From Corallococcus sp. EGB (GTDB lineage Bacteria; Myxococcota; Myxococcia; Myxococcales; Myxococcaceae), in contig NZ_CP079946.1 of the NCBI RefSeq assembly GCF_019968905.1, forward strand, positions 2,666,001-2,730,000: a stretch of DNA of 64,000 nucleotides. The letters are read 5' to 3'. The translations under genes were made by a program, and so were the position numbers. The notes below the pieces were generated by a model, which had not been told where the DNA came from, did no database searches, and saw nothing but the letters and a program-made list of their open reading frames with translations. Shown here piece after piece: positions 17,467 to 26,925 of the stretch (positions are counted from its first letter, which is position 1; the number at the start of each line of letters is the position of its first letter).

Positions 17467-19374
17467 CTAGCTTGAGTGCCCCGAGCGGGCATCCGGTGCA
17501 GGGCGGCGCCGCCCCCGCGCCCGGCGTGCCCTGCCCAGCAACCAGCCCGCCCACAGCAGGGCGTCCGCCGCGAAGACGCCAGGGGCCGCGCCGCAGCCGC
17601 CCGTCGTTCCTCGCGTGCTCGGGGACTCCGAGTGGCCGGGATCCCGCGGCCCCACCGGTACGGGGGCCGGCTTCTGGCTCATGCGGGGCGCGGACGGGTT
17701 GGCTTCGATCAGCTCCTGGTAGCGCTGGATGAGCCGCAGCCGCGCCGCATCGAACGCGGCGCCGTCGTCCGGCACCTGCCATGCGGTGGGGAGCAGCTCC
17801 CGCGCCACCTGCCGCGCGAAGCCCGGGTCTCCCGCGTCACTCACCGCCTTGAGCCATTCGTAGTCCTGCATGCCCTGGCGGATGAGCTTGAGCCGCATCG
17901 ACGCGATCGGCACGTGCGTCTGGCCTCCAACGACGTCGGGCCTGCCCGGGTAGAACAGCGTCCCGTCCCCGTTGCCGTTGTAGTGGTACTGGTCCGACCA
18001 CGCCGTGGGGAGCATGGCGGCGGTCTCGTAGTACAGCTCCCCCACGCCGCCGAAGAGGAAGGTCAGCCACTCCATCGCGCGGGCCTTCGATGACGGACGG
18101 TCCACCATGTACGACGGCCAGCCCGCCCCCGGCTGGTTCTCCGGCACGAGGCTCCCGGGAGCACAGCCGTGGCTCATGCAGCTCTGGTACGTCCACAACT
18201 GCGTTCCAGGGCGCGAAAGGAAGTCCGCGTACGTCCCGCTCTGGTCGCCGATGAAGGGCGCTTGCGTGCCGTCCATGTGGTTCACCAGCGGCACCAGGAT
18301 GTCCACCAGGGGCTCCAGGGCGTAGGCCTTCGCCTGGAAGACGTTCGTCGTCACCATCGTGCGCAGGCCGGGCGCGGCCTGCCGCACCAGCTCCCCCGTG
18401 GTGCGCACCTCGTCGAAGGACGACCCGAAGGGGGGCTCGTCGCCAATCCGTGCATGGGCCCGGTCCAGCCAGCCGCGCTCCAGCATGTGCGCGGTGAAGT
18501 TCGCCACGGCGTCGGCGGTGAAGGGGCCTTCGAACTCCAGGCTCGTCATCCGCGCGCCGGACAGCCGCGTGGGGGCGGTGCCATCCATGCTGGGGCCCCA
18601 CGTCGTGTCGAACATGCTCCAGGTCGGAGGCCAGGACCCGCGTGACATGAGCCTGGGCAGCGTGATGCGGTGCTCCAGCGCCATCTGCTGATAGCGCACG
18701 AGCAGCGTCTGCAACTCCGCGGGTGAGCAGGCCGTCCGGCCCAGGTGCGCCAGACACACCTGCGACTGCGACAGCGGGAACACCGAGGCCAGCGAGGACG
18801 TGCCCGGCATCACCGCGTCCACCACCGTCAGCCTCGCCGTCACCTGCCACTGGAAGCCGCCTGTCGCCTCCACCGTCACCAGGCCCGTGTACTCGCCGGG
18901 CGGGGCGCCTTCGGGCACGTGCACGTCCACCCAGATGGCCCGGGCCTCATGCGCGGGCACGTCGAAGGGGAAGGCCTTGCGCATCTCATGGGCAATCTCA
19001 TCCGTGTCCGGTACCAGCCCGTCCGGCCACCGCCCCACCGGCTGCCCGGGCACGGTGGCCTCCCGCGTGACGAGGTACTCCTGCCGGTACAGCGTCACGT
19101 CCGGCTCCTTCAGCGCCGCCGGTCCGTCCAGCGAGGGCAGGCGGGCGCGCACGGCCTTCAGGCCCGTGTCGCCGCCGTGCAGGACCACCTGGAATGAGAC
19201 GAACTCGTTGCGCGCGGCGGTGAGCCGGACTTCGGTGGCACTGCCGGGCACGGTGTCGTCGGGACGGACCTTCACCATCATCCCTTCGCCCCACGCGGTG
19301 GGCCCGGCCGCCATCGCCGGCCAGGCGATGAGCAAGGACAGCCAGGCGTAGCCGTACGGACGAAAGGACCGCAT
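17467..19374 (-). CDS. Secreted DUF4091/glycoside-hydrolase-like protein with MYXO-CTERM-like tail
   Basis: The 635-residue protein starts at ATG 19374 with a signal peptide (YAWLSLLIAWPAMAAG). A beta-sandwich region (VRLTAARNEFVSFQVVLHG, WVDVHVPEGAPPGEYTGLVTV) precedes a barrel-like domain (SLEFEGPFTADAVANF, SMRLKLIRQGMQDYEWL), the layout of DUF4091 (GH123-related) proteins; the closing motif on DYEWL is typical of that family. The C-terminus, GGCGAAPG followed by a hydrophobic stretch and an Arg-rich tail, matches the MYXO-CTERM sorting signal of myxobacteria, so it is probably surface-anchored or processed. It leads an operon with the small lipoprotein and the HExxH protein. Confidence 0.75.
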   Translation of the reverse strand: MRSFRPYGYAWLSLLIAWPAMAAGPTAWGEGMMVKVRPDDTVPGSATEVRLTAARNEFVSFQVVLHGGDTGLKAVRARLPSLDGPAALKEPDVTLYRQEYLVTREATVPGQPVGRWPDGLVPDTDEIAHEMRKAFPFDVPAHEARAIWVDVHVPEGAPPGEYTGLVTVEATGGFQWQVTARLTVVDAVMPGTSSLASVFPLSQSQVCLAHLGRTACSPAELQTLLVRYQQMALEHRITLPRLMSRGSWPPTWSMFDTTWGPSMDGTAPTRLSGARMTSLEFEGPFTADAVANFTAHMLERGWLDRAHARIGDEPPFGSSFDEVRTTGELVRQAAPGLRTMVTTNVFQAKAYALEPLVDILVPLVNHMDGTQAPFIGDQSGTYADFLSRPGTQLWTYQSCMSHGCAPGSLVPENQPGAGWPSYMVDRPSSKARAMEWLTFLFGGVGELYYETAAMLPTAWSDQYHYNGNGDGTLFYPGRPDVVGGQTHVPIASMRLKLIRQGMQDYEWLKAVSDAGDPGFARQVARELLPTAWQVPDDGAAFDAARLRLIQRYQELIEANPSAPRMSQKPAPVPVGPRDPGHSESPSTRGTTGGCGAAPGVFAADALLWAGWLLGRARRARGRRRPAPDARSGHSS

Positions 19375-19674
19375 GGGGAATGGGTGTGCATGGGGCCAGA
19401 GTGTCTCCAGCCTCCCGGTTGTCCCGTCCTTCAGGCGCGCCAACGCTCCCAGGCTCGGATGCCGCCGGGCATCGTGATGAGGCACCGCCGATGGCTTGCT
19501 TCCATGTCTGGTCGAGCAGTGCGCCTCGTGCCGCCGCTGGGGCTTTCCTGACAGGGATTGGGTGGGCCGTGAGGCGTGGACCATGAATGCGCCATGCCTA
19601 AAACGGGCCCTGCCCTTGCTCGCGCTGCTGGTGTGGCGAAACTGCTCTGACAGGCCTGCGCCATTGAAAGGCAA
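19375..19674. other. Non-coding stretch between the DUF4091 operon and fadB
   Basis: About 300 bp upstream of the start at 19374. It should hold the promoter of the DUF4091 operon, but no clear promoter, RNA or further gene is seen. The open frames crossing it are extensions of the neighbouring gene upstream of its signal peptide and lack a ribosome binding site. Confidence 0.4.
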
Positions 19675-19707
19675 CACGGGCCGCGGGGAACATCCCCGCG
19701 GCCCGTG
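19675..19707 (-). terminator. Strong GC hairpin after fadB
   Basis: Arms CACGGGCCGCGGGGA (19675-19689) and TCCCCGCGGCCCGTG (19693-19707) pair perfectly over 15 bp around a 3-nt loop. It begins 27 bp after the fadB stop on the same strand. There is only a weak T-rich tail, so it may act with Rho or as an mRNA-stabilising stem. Confidence 0.6.
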
Positions 19708-19733
19708 CTTGCTTCAGCGCCGCCTGGGGCACG

Positions 19734-21911
19734 CTACGTGAGCAGCTCTCCGCGCTCCGCCTTCTCCACCAGCGACGCGGGCGGCAGGAAGTGCTTGCCG
19801 TAGCGCTCCGCCAGCTGGCGCGCCCGCTGGACGAAGCCGCGCGGGCCCGTGCCGGTGGGGCCCTCGTAGCCGTTGATGTACTGCACCACGCCGCCCGTCC
19901 ACGGCGGGAAGCCGATGCCCAGGATGGAGCCCACGTTCGCGTCCGCGGTCGAGCGCAGCACGCCTTCATCGAAGCAGCGCACCGTATCGATGGCCTCCGC
20001 GAAGAGCATCCGCTCCTTCATGTCCTCGAAGGGGATGGTGTGCCCGGGCTTCGCGAAGTGCTGCGCCAGCCCCGGCCACAGGTTCGTGCGCTTGCCGTCC
20101 GCGTAGTCATAGAACCCGCCGCCCGTGGAGCGGCCCTTGCGCCCGTGCTGATCAATCAGCGCGTCCACCACCGCGTAGCTGCCGTGCTCCACCCACTTCT
20201 GGCCTGACGCCTCCACGGCCGCCTGGGTCTCCTGGCGGATCTTCCGGGGCAGCGTCAGCGTCAATTCGTCCACCAGCTGGAGCGGGGCGGCGGGGTAGCC
20301 CGCCTGGAGTCCCGCCTGCTCGATGGACGCGGGCGCGATGCCCTCGCCCACCATGGCGATGGCCTCGTTGAGGAAGGTGCCAATCACACGGCTGGTGAAG
20401 AAACCCCGGCTGTCGTTGACGACGATGGGCGTCTTGCCAATCTGCACCGCGATGTCGATGGCCTTCGCCAGCGTCGCGTCGCTCGTCTGCTTGCCGGCGA
20501 TGAGCTCCAGCAGCGGCATCTTGTCCACGGGGGAGAAGAAGTGCATGCCGACGAAGTCCGGCGGCCGTGCCACGCCCTCCGCGAGCAGCGTGATGGGCAG
20601 GGTGGAGGTGTTGGACGCCAGCACCGCGTCCGGCGCCACCACGCCCTGGATCTCCTGGAACACCTGGTGCTTGAGCTTCACATCCTCGAACACGGCCTCG
20701 ATGACCAGGTCGCAGCCCGCGAGCGCGGCCGGGTCCTCCGCCGGGGTGATGCGCGCGAGCAGCGCGTCGCCCTTCTCCTTCGTGACGGAGCCCTTGGCGA
20801 CGGCCTTCTCCACCAGCTTGACGGAGTAGCCCTTGCCCTTCTCCGCCGACGCGAGGCTCACGTCCTTGAGCACCACGTCGATGCCGGCCTTGGCGCACAC
20901 ATAGGCGATCCCCGCGCCCATCATGCCCGCGCCCAGCACGCCCACCTTCTTCGCGGTGTGCTGCGGGAAGCCCTTGGGGCGGCCGCCGCCGGAGTTGATG
21001 TGCTGCATGTCGAAGAAGAACGCCTGCATCATGTTCTTCGCGACCTGACCGACGACCAGCTCCGTGAAGTAGCGCGACTCGATGGTGAACGCCGTGTCCA
21101 CGTCCACCTGCGTGCTCTCCACCGCCGCGGCCATGATGGCGCGCGGCGCGGGCATGTTCGCGCCCTTGAGCTGCTTGCGCAGGTTGGCGGGGAAGGCGGG
21201 CAGGTTCGCCGCGAAGGACGGATTCGACGGCGTGCCGCCGGGAATCTTGTAGCCCTTCTGGTCCCACGGCTGCTGCGCGTTCGGGTTCGCCTTCACCCAC
21301 GCCTTCGCCGCGGGCACGAGCGCGTCCACGGATGGCACCACCTCATGCACCAGCCCCAGCTCCTTCGCCTCCTGCGGGCGGTATTTCTGGCCCTGGAGCA
21401 GCACCTTCATCAGCGCGTCCGTGATGCCCAGCATGCGCACCGTGCGCACCACGCCGCCGCCACCGGGCAACAGGCCCAGCGTCACCTCCGGCAGGCCCAC
21501 CTGCGCGCCCTTCACGTCCGCGATGATGCGGCGGTGGCAGGCGAGGGCGATCTCCAGCCCGCCGCCCAGCGCCGCGCCGTTGATGGCCGCGACCACGGGC
21601 TTGCCGAACGTCTCCAGCGTGCGCAGCTGCTCCTTGATCTCCTGGCAGAGGTCGAAGACCTGCTTCGCCTCGTCCTTCTTCACGCGGCGCAGGTCGTTCA
21701 GGTCTCCTCCCGCGAAGAAGGTCTTCTTCGCGGAGGTGATGACGACGCCGGTGATGCGGGCCTTCTCCTTCACCAGCCGGTCCACCGCCGCGCGCATGGA
21801 CTTCACGTAGGCGGCGTTCATGGTGTTGGCGGACTGGCTCGGGTCATCCATCGTCAAGACGACGATGCCGTCCGCATCCTGTTCCCAGCGCAGGGTGTTC
21901 TGTTCGCTCAT
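19734..21911 (-). CDS. fadB: Fatty-acid oxidation complex alpha subunit (enoyl-CoA hydratase / 3-hydroxyacyl-CoA dehydrogenase)
   Basis: The 725-residue protein starts at ATG 21911. Residues 1-210 form an enoyl-CoA hydratase: NGAALGGGLEIALACH and GLPEVTLG supply the two catalytic Glu, and the oxyanion-hole segment is FFAGGDLND. Residues from about 300 form the 3-hydroxyacyl-CoA dehydrogenase: VGVLGAGMMGAGIAYV (NAD-binding), VIEAVFEDVKLK and HFFSPVDKMPLLE (catalytic His). The gene follows fadA by 40 bp on the same strand, so hydratase, dehydrogenase and thiolase make one complex. A second pair (fadI-fadJ type) lies at 47-50.6 kb. The substitution GGGGVVRT for the more usual GAGGTQR after the second Glu is notable but within family range. 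Confidence 0.92.
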   Translation of the reverse strand: MSEQNTLRWEQDADGIVVLTMDDPSQSANTMNAAYVKSMRAAVDRLVKEKARITGVVITSAKKTFFAGGDLNDLRRVKKDEAKQVFDLCQEIKEQLRTLETFGKPVVAAINGAALGGGLEIALACHRRIIADVKGAQVGLPEVTLGLLPGGGGVVRTVRMLGITDALMKVLLQGQKYRPQEAKELGLVHEVVPSVDALVPAAKAWVKANPNAQQPWDQKGYKIPGGTPSNPSFAANLPAFPANLRKQLKGANMPAPRAIMAAAVESTQVDVDTAFTIESRYFTELVVGQVAKNMMQAFFFDMQHINSGGGRPKGFPQHTAKKVGVLGAGMMGAGIAYVCAKAGIDVVLKDVSLASAEKGKGYSVKLVEKAVAKGSVTKEKGDALLARITPAEDPAALAGCDLVIEAVFEDVKLKHQVFQEIQGVVAPDAVLASNTSTLPITLLAEGVARPPDFVGMHFFSPVDKMPLLELIAGKQTSDATLAKAIDIAVQIGKTPIVVNDSRGFFTSRVIGTFLNEAIAMVGEGIAPASIEQAGLQAGYPAAPLQLVDELTLTLPRKIRQETQAAVEASGQKWVEHGSYAVVDALIDQHGRKGRSTGGGFYDYADGKRTNLWPGLAQHFAKPGHTIPFEDMKERMLFAEAIDTVRCFDEGVLRSTADANVGSILGIGFPPWTGGVVQYINGYEGPTGTGPRGFVQRARQLAERYGKHFLPPASLVEKAERGELLT

Positions 21912-21951
21912 GGGTTTCGCTCGAAGGTGTTTGGAAGGGGGAGGGAGGGTT

Positions 21952-23163
<1,212 letters not shown>

Positions 23164-23485
23164 GGGGAGCCTCCTTGGTGAGAAGGGAGGGGCTGGGGGT
23201 ACAGGGCCCGGGTGATGCGCTCCTTCATATACCCGGACCCGCCAGGGCGCTGGAGGCACCTGCGCCGCCCGGCAGGCCGGGTCGGACACCCCGTGTTTCG
23301 CCACGGCCCCCGTTGTCACATCGAGTCCGCCTCCGCCGGGGCCTGGTGACTCGGGTCATCAGCTGGTGATTGGCGTCACCGCGCCAAGGGCGCGGAGCGC
23401 CAGGCCCGCCGGGGCCAAGTGACTGATTTCCCGAGGGGACGCAGCGCCCTGGGGGCTGGCACGTGCCGTGCTCTTGGGTCCCGGC
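23164..23485. other. Divergent intergenic region between fadA and the thaumatin-like gene
   Basis: This 322-bp region contains promoters for both flanking genes. The only clear structure is the double 20-bp repeat at 23343-23382, annotated separately. No RNA gene or small ORF with a good ribosome binding site was found. Confidence 0.5.
23343..23382. promoter_or_regulatory. Two abutting 20-bp operator-like repeats
   Basis: Copy 1 (23343-23362) reads CTGGTGACTCGGGTCATCAG, an inverted repeat with 8-nt arms, one mismatch and a 4-nt centre. Copy 2 (23363-23382) reads CTGGTGATTGGCGTCACCGC, 15 of 20 identical and again with GGTGA/TCACC arms. Tandem 20-bp palindromes like this are typical binding sites for dimeric repressors such as TetR or GntR types. 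They lie between fadA and the divergent gene 23486-24505. Confidence 0.6.
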
Positions 23486-24505
23486 ATGTCCATCTCCTCC
23501 CTGAACCGCGCGTCCTTCTCCAAGCCTTCCTCGAGCATCTCCGAGCTCAAGCCGGCCGCCGCTCCGGCTCAGGGCGTGGTGGGTTCCCAGGCCCAGCAGC
23601 CCCGGAACGACCTGCGCCGGATGTTCATGACGGACTCCTTCGAGCAGGGCCCGAGCCGGCTGAGCGGCGCCTCCGGGGACTTCCAGAAGCAGCTGTCGCA
23701 GGTGGTGGCCCAGCTGACGCAGTTGGTGTCGCTCCTGGGGGCGCAGTCGCCTGCCAGCCTGGGCCAGGGGGCTCAGGACGCCGTGCCCTCCGTGGGCGGC
23801 GCGGCTCCGGCGCAGCAGGCGGCTCCTGCGGCGGGTTCCCCGGCCCAGGCCGCGGCGCCCACGGCGAGCACTGCCGCTCCGGCGTACCCCACGTACAACA
23901 GCGACGCGGGCCCTGGCTTCGGCCCGCCGTCCGCCGGCTCCACCGAGCCCGCTCCCGCGAATGCGCCGTGGCTGGCCAAGAACAACGTCGGCTCGCCCTA
24001 CAACAGCAACATGCAGCTCATCGACGAGGGCAAGAAGGGCCAGTTCAAGTACACGAACACCTTCACCAACAAGACCAACGAGCCGCAGACCATCACGCTC
24101 TGGAACAAGACGGGCGAGAACGGCAACCCGAACGACGGGCAGAACTTTGACAAGAGCACGCCCAAGACGTTCACGCTCCAGCCCGGCCAGTCGCAGGTGG
24201 TGGCGTTCGACAGCAACAGCAGCGTGGCGTGGGCCGTGTCGAAGGATGGCACTGCGAAGCCCGGCGCGAACTCCGGTCAGACGTGGGGCGAGGCCACGTT
24301 CGCCAACTCCGGCACGGGTTGGAGCGGCTTCGACACCAGCCAGATCGCCCCCGCGGGCCACAACGGCAAGATGTCCATCACCAACGAGGCGACCGGCAAG
24401 ACCGTGACGGAGGCCAATGCCTGGCAGACGGAGAAGGACGACCCCGCGCTCCACGACGTCGGCGTCCCCGCCGGCCCGCTCAACCTGCGCACGGAGATCG
24501 GCTGA
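23486..24505 (+). CDS. Protein with disordered N-terminus and cysteine-free beta-rich domain
   Basis: The 339-residue product starts MSISSLNRASF; there is no signal peptide. Residues 1-150 are rich in Ser, Pro, Ala and Gln and probably disordered, apart from a helical QKQLSQVVAQLTQLVSLL stretch. From about residue 165 there is a compact domain (FKYTNTFTNKTNEPQTITLWN, TFTLQPGQSQVVAF, SGTGWSGFDTSQIAPAGHN) whose order of strands is reminiscent of thaumatin-like domains but which has no cysteine at all. Export by another route, or a cytoplasmic role, is possible. I do not recognise the family. Confidence 0.65.
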   Translation: MSISSLNRASFSKPSSSISELKPAAAPAQGVVGSQAQQPRNDLRRMFMTDSFEQGPSRLSGASGDFQKQLSQVVAQLTQLVSLLGAQSPASLGQGAQDAVPSVGGAAPAQQAAPAAGSPAQAAAPTASTAAPAYPTYNSDAGPGFGPPSAGSTEPAPANAPWLAKNNVGSPYNSNMQLIDEGKKGQFKYTNTFTNKTNEPQTITLWNKTGENGNPNDGQNFDKSTPKTFTLQPGQSQVVAFDSNSSVAWAVSKDGTAKPGANSGQTWGEATFANSGTGWSGFDTSQIAPAGHNGKMSITNEATGKTVTEANAWQTEKDDPALHDVGVPAGPLNLRTEIG

Positions 24506-24669
24506 AGCCTGGCCGGTCCGTGCTGACCAACGGCCCCTGACCGGAACGTGTCTCGGACTCCAGCGCCGCCCGGCCATCCCCGCCGGGGCGCCCCGGTTCT
24601 CTGGGGGCAGGGGGGAGGCAGCAGGGGCGCCAACGAGGCACGACGTCCCCATGACACGGCGACCGAAGC

Positions 24670-25251
24670 TCAGGCAGGTGCGGCCTTCGCGCGTGCGGGC
24701 TCGTGAAACGGCGTCACCCCCTCGGCGGAGAGGCTGAAGAGCTCGAACGTATGCGGCTTGGCGCCTCTGCCATCCACCTCCCGGATCCGGGCGCGCATCT
24801 TCGCGCGCGCCTTCGCGTCGCCCTCCGGGAAGATGACGAGCGACTCGCGATGGGGAATCGACACCAGCAGCTTCGTGTCCCGCAGCGCACGGCTCGCAAA
24901 GGCGTGAAGCCGTGGCAGGACGATGCAGGTGGCAATCAGCCAGGTTCCGGAGAGGGTGATGAAGGGCAAGACGGGCTCGTCCGAGTACAGCCGCGCCGTG
25001 ACCTGCTCAGGGAAATACGTATTCAGGTGCTCGTAGGCCTGCGTCCAGGCATCGGCGGTGGACGCCACGCCGAAGTCCGGGAGGTCCTCCGCCTGAAGTC
25101 CGGTGACCATGCCATCCAGGTCCTTCGCGAGCACGACCCAGAGGCCATGCCCCAGTTCTCGGGACAGCTCGGGGACTCGCGGGTAGGCCGAGGAGACGAC
25201 ATAGGGAACGATCCGGCTCGAGGCATCTCTCAGAGATGGCACGGGTGCCAC
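24670..25251 (-). CDS. Unknown protein, DUF1444-like C-terminal motif
   Basis: The 193-residue protein has no signal peptide. Its middle contains DTKLLVSIPHRESLVIFPEGD, a segment resembling the conserved end of the DUF1444/YtpQ group and some immunity-type proteins; no catalytic motif is visible. The start is a GTG at 25251, with another GTG three codons later; neither has a strong ribosome binding site. It is transcribed in the same direction as the PKS cluster but lies 180 bp after it, so its membership of that operon is uncertain. Confidence 0.6.
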   Translation of the reverse strand: MAPVPSLRDASSRIVPYVVSSAYPRVPELSRELGHGLWVVLAKDLDGMVTGLQAEDLPDFGVASTADAWTQAYEHLNTYFPEQVTARLYSDEPVLPFITLSGTWLIATCIVLPRLHAFASRALRDTKLLVSIPHRESLVIFPEGDAKARAKMRARIREVDGRGAKPHTFELFSLSAEGVTPFHEPARAKAAPA

Positions 25252-25431
25252 CTATCATAACAGCCTCGACGGCGAAGCAGCGCGAGCAGCCCGGCTCCGT
25301 GACTCCCGCGAGCTACGATGGAAGGAGGACGGGATGTCCACGAACGAGGAGACGTCGAAGGAGCCCCGCGGGCCCCTCCGACAGGACCTCCTGGATGGAA
25401 CGAGCGCTTCGACCTTCCCGGTCCGCGCCGA

Positions 25432-26793
25432 TCAAAGGCCGAGCGCCGCCTTGCACGTCTTCACGTACAGGTCCCGGAAGACGTTGTCCGGATCCGTGCG
25501 CTGCTTCACGGCCCGGTACGTCTCCCTGTTCCAGATGCTCCAGAAGGTCTCCTCGTCGTAGTAGTTGTAGGAGATGAGCGTCTTGGTGCCGTTGACGCGC
25601 TGGAGCTCGTCCTCGAGCTCCTTGTAGACGTTGCGGCCCGGCGGCTGCTTCATGCCGTACACCGCGAGGTCCAGGAACAGCGGGTCCTTCATTCCGGACC
25701 ACCACTGGGGCGTCAGCCACTCATAGTCGCGCGTCCGCCGGAAGGGCACGCACCACACGGGGTAGTGGCGCATCTCGCGGTGGTACCAGTCCATGAACCC
25801 GGCCGCGCGCGAGAAGGGGATGAACACGTCCACGATGACCGGCGGATCCTTCTCCGGCAGCAGCCGGGTGAAGCGGTTGGCCGTCCTCAGCACGCTGTCG
25901 GAGTGGATGAGTTTGCCGAACAGCGCGCGCGCGAGGAGGTTCCTCGGTTTGACGTGCGTGACGCCCCGGTTGTAGCGGAAGAGGTAGTCATACGTCGTGA
26001 GGTAGTCCTCGCTCCGGCGCGGGATGCTCTCGCAATAGGCCGTGAGCCAGTCGTAGCGGTGCACGTAGGGCGCCCGGTCCACGAAGTGGCCCACGCACAG
26101 CACGTGCTTCGTGGGAGAGAAGATCTGCCCGTCCAGGTAGTCCGCGCCCGTGTCCTGGAAGGTGTGCCAGATGGCCTGCTGGAAGGACTCCAGGGAGGCG
26201 TGCGTCTCGTTCGTCACCCGGACGTAGGGGGCGCAGCGGACGAGCTTGAACTTCACCTTCGACAGGATGCCCAGCGTCCCGAACGAGCCGTGCATCATCT
26301 GGAAGAGGAGCGGATCCTCGCGCGGTGAGCAGCGCAGCACGTCGCCCTTCGCGGTGATGACCTCGTACTCCAGACACGTGTCGTGGAAGCCGCCCTGGCG
26401 GAAGGACATGGACTCGATGGAGCACCCCGCGATGGCGCCCCCGAGCGTGATGGTCTTGTGCTCGGGGACGATGTACGGGATGAACCCGTGCGGCAGGGTG
26501 GCGCGCACCACTTCGTCGAAGGTGACGGCGGGCTCCGCCGTGCAGGACATCCCCACGGTGTCGATGTCGAGGAGCTGATCCAGGTCCCCCAGGTCCACCT
26601 TCTCGTCGCGCCGGCGCGCATCGAAGCGCTTGGGCACGCTGTGGGGCGGGGACTTCTTCTTGAAGGACGCGGGCCCCTTTCCCTTCCGCTGCCGCAGCTG
26701 CCGGGCAATGGCCTCCACCTTCGCTTCGTGAAGCGACTCCGCCCGTGGAGAGACAACCACCCGAGGGCCACCTGTCACCGACTCCGTGAGCAT
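25432..26793 (-). CDS. FAD-linked oxidoreductase (PCMH/DHCR24-like)
   Basis: The 453-residue protein starts at ATG 26793, with GGAGGAG just upstream. Its FAD-binding part has the PCMH pattern VDIDTVGMSCTAEPAVTF, HKTITLGGAIAGCSIES, GGFHDTCLEYEVITAKGDVL and GSFGTLGILSKVKF, as in FAD-linked oxidases and delta-24 sterol reductase. The C-terminal half (TLISYNYYDEETFW, DPDNVFRDLYVK) closes the domain. It would oxidise or reduce a lipid-like substrate using FAD. It is the last gene of the PKS cluster, 132 bp after the desaturase gene, so it probably tailors the product of that pathway. Confidence 0.85.
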   Translation of the reverse strand: MLTESVTGGPRVVVSPRAESLHEAKVEAIARQLRQRKGKGPASFKKKSPPHSVPKRFDARRRDEKVDLGDLDQLLDIDTVGMSCTAEPAVTFDEVVRATLPHGFIPYIVPEHKTITLGGAIAGCSIESMSFRQGGFHDTCLEYEVITAKGDVLRCSPREDPLLFQMMHGSFGTLGILSKVKFKLVRCAPYVRVTNETHASLESFQQAIWHTFQDTGADYLDGQIFSPTKHVLCVGHFVDRAPYVHRYDWLTAYCESIPRRSEDYLTTYDYLFRYNRGVTHVKPRNLLARALFGKLIHSDSVLRTANRFTRLLPEKDPPVIVDVFIPFSRAAGFMDWYHREMRHYPVWCVPFRRTRDYEWLTPQWWSGMKDPLFLDLAVYGMKQPPGRNVYKELEDELQRVNGTKTLISYNYYDEETFWSIWNRETYRAVKQRTDPDNVFRDLYVKTCKAALGL

Positions 26794-26925
26794 CCTTCTC
26801 CTCCGTTGGCGGAAGGGTGGGGAAGGTTCACGCATGCGGGAGTCCCCCCGCTTGAGATGCGGGGCCCTGTCGGTCGCCTGCCCCACGGACAGCCGTCCGT
26901 GGGGCCGTGTCGCGCACCTGACGGC

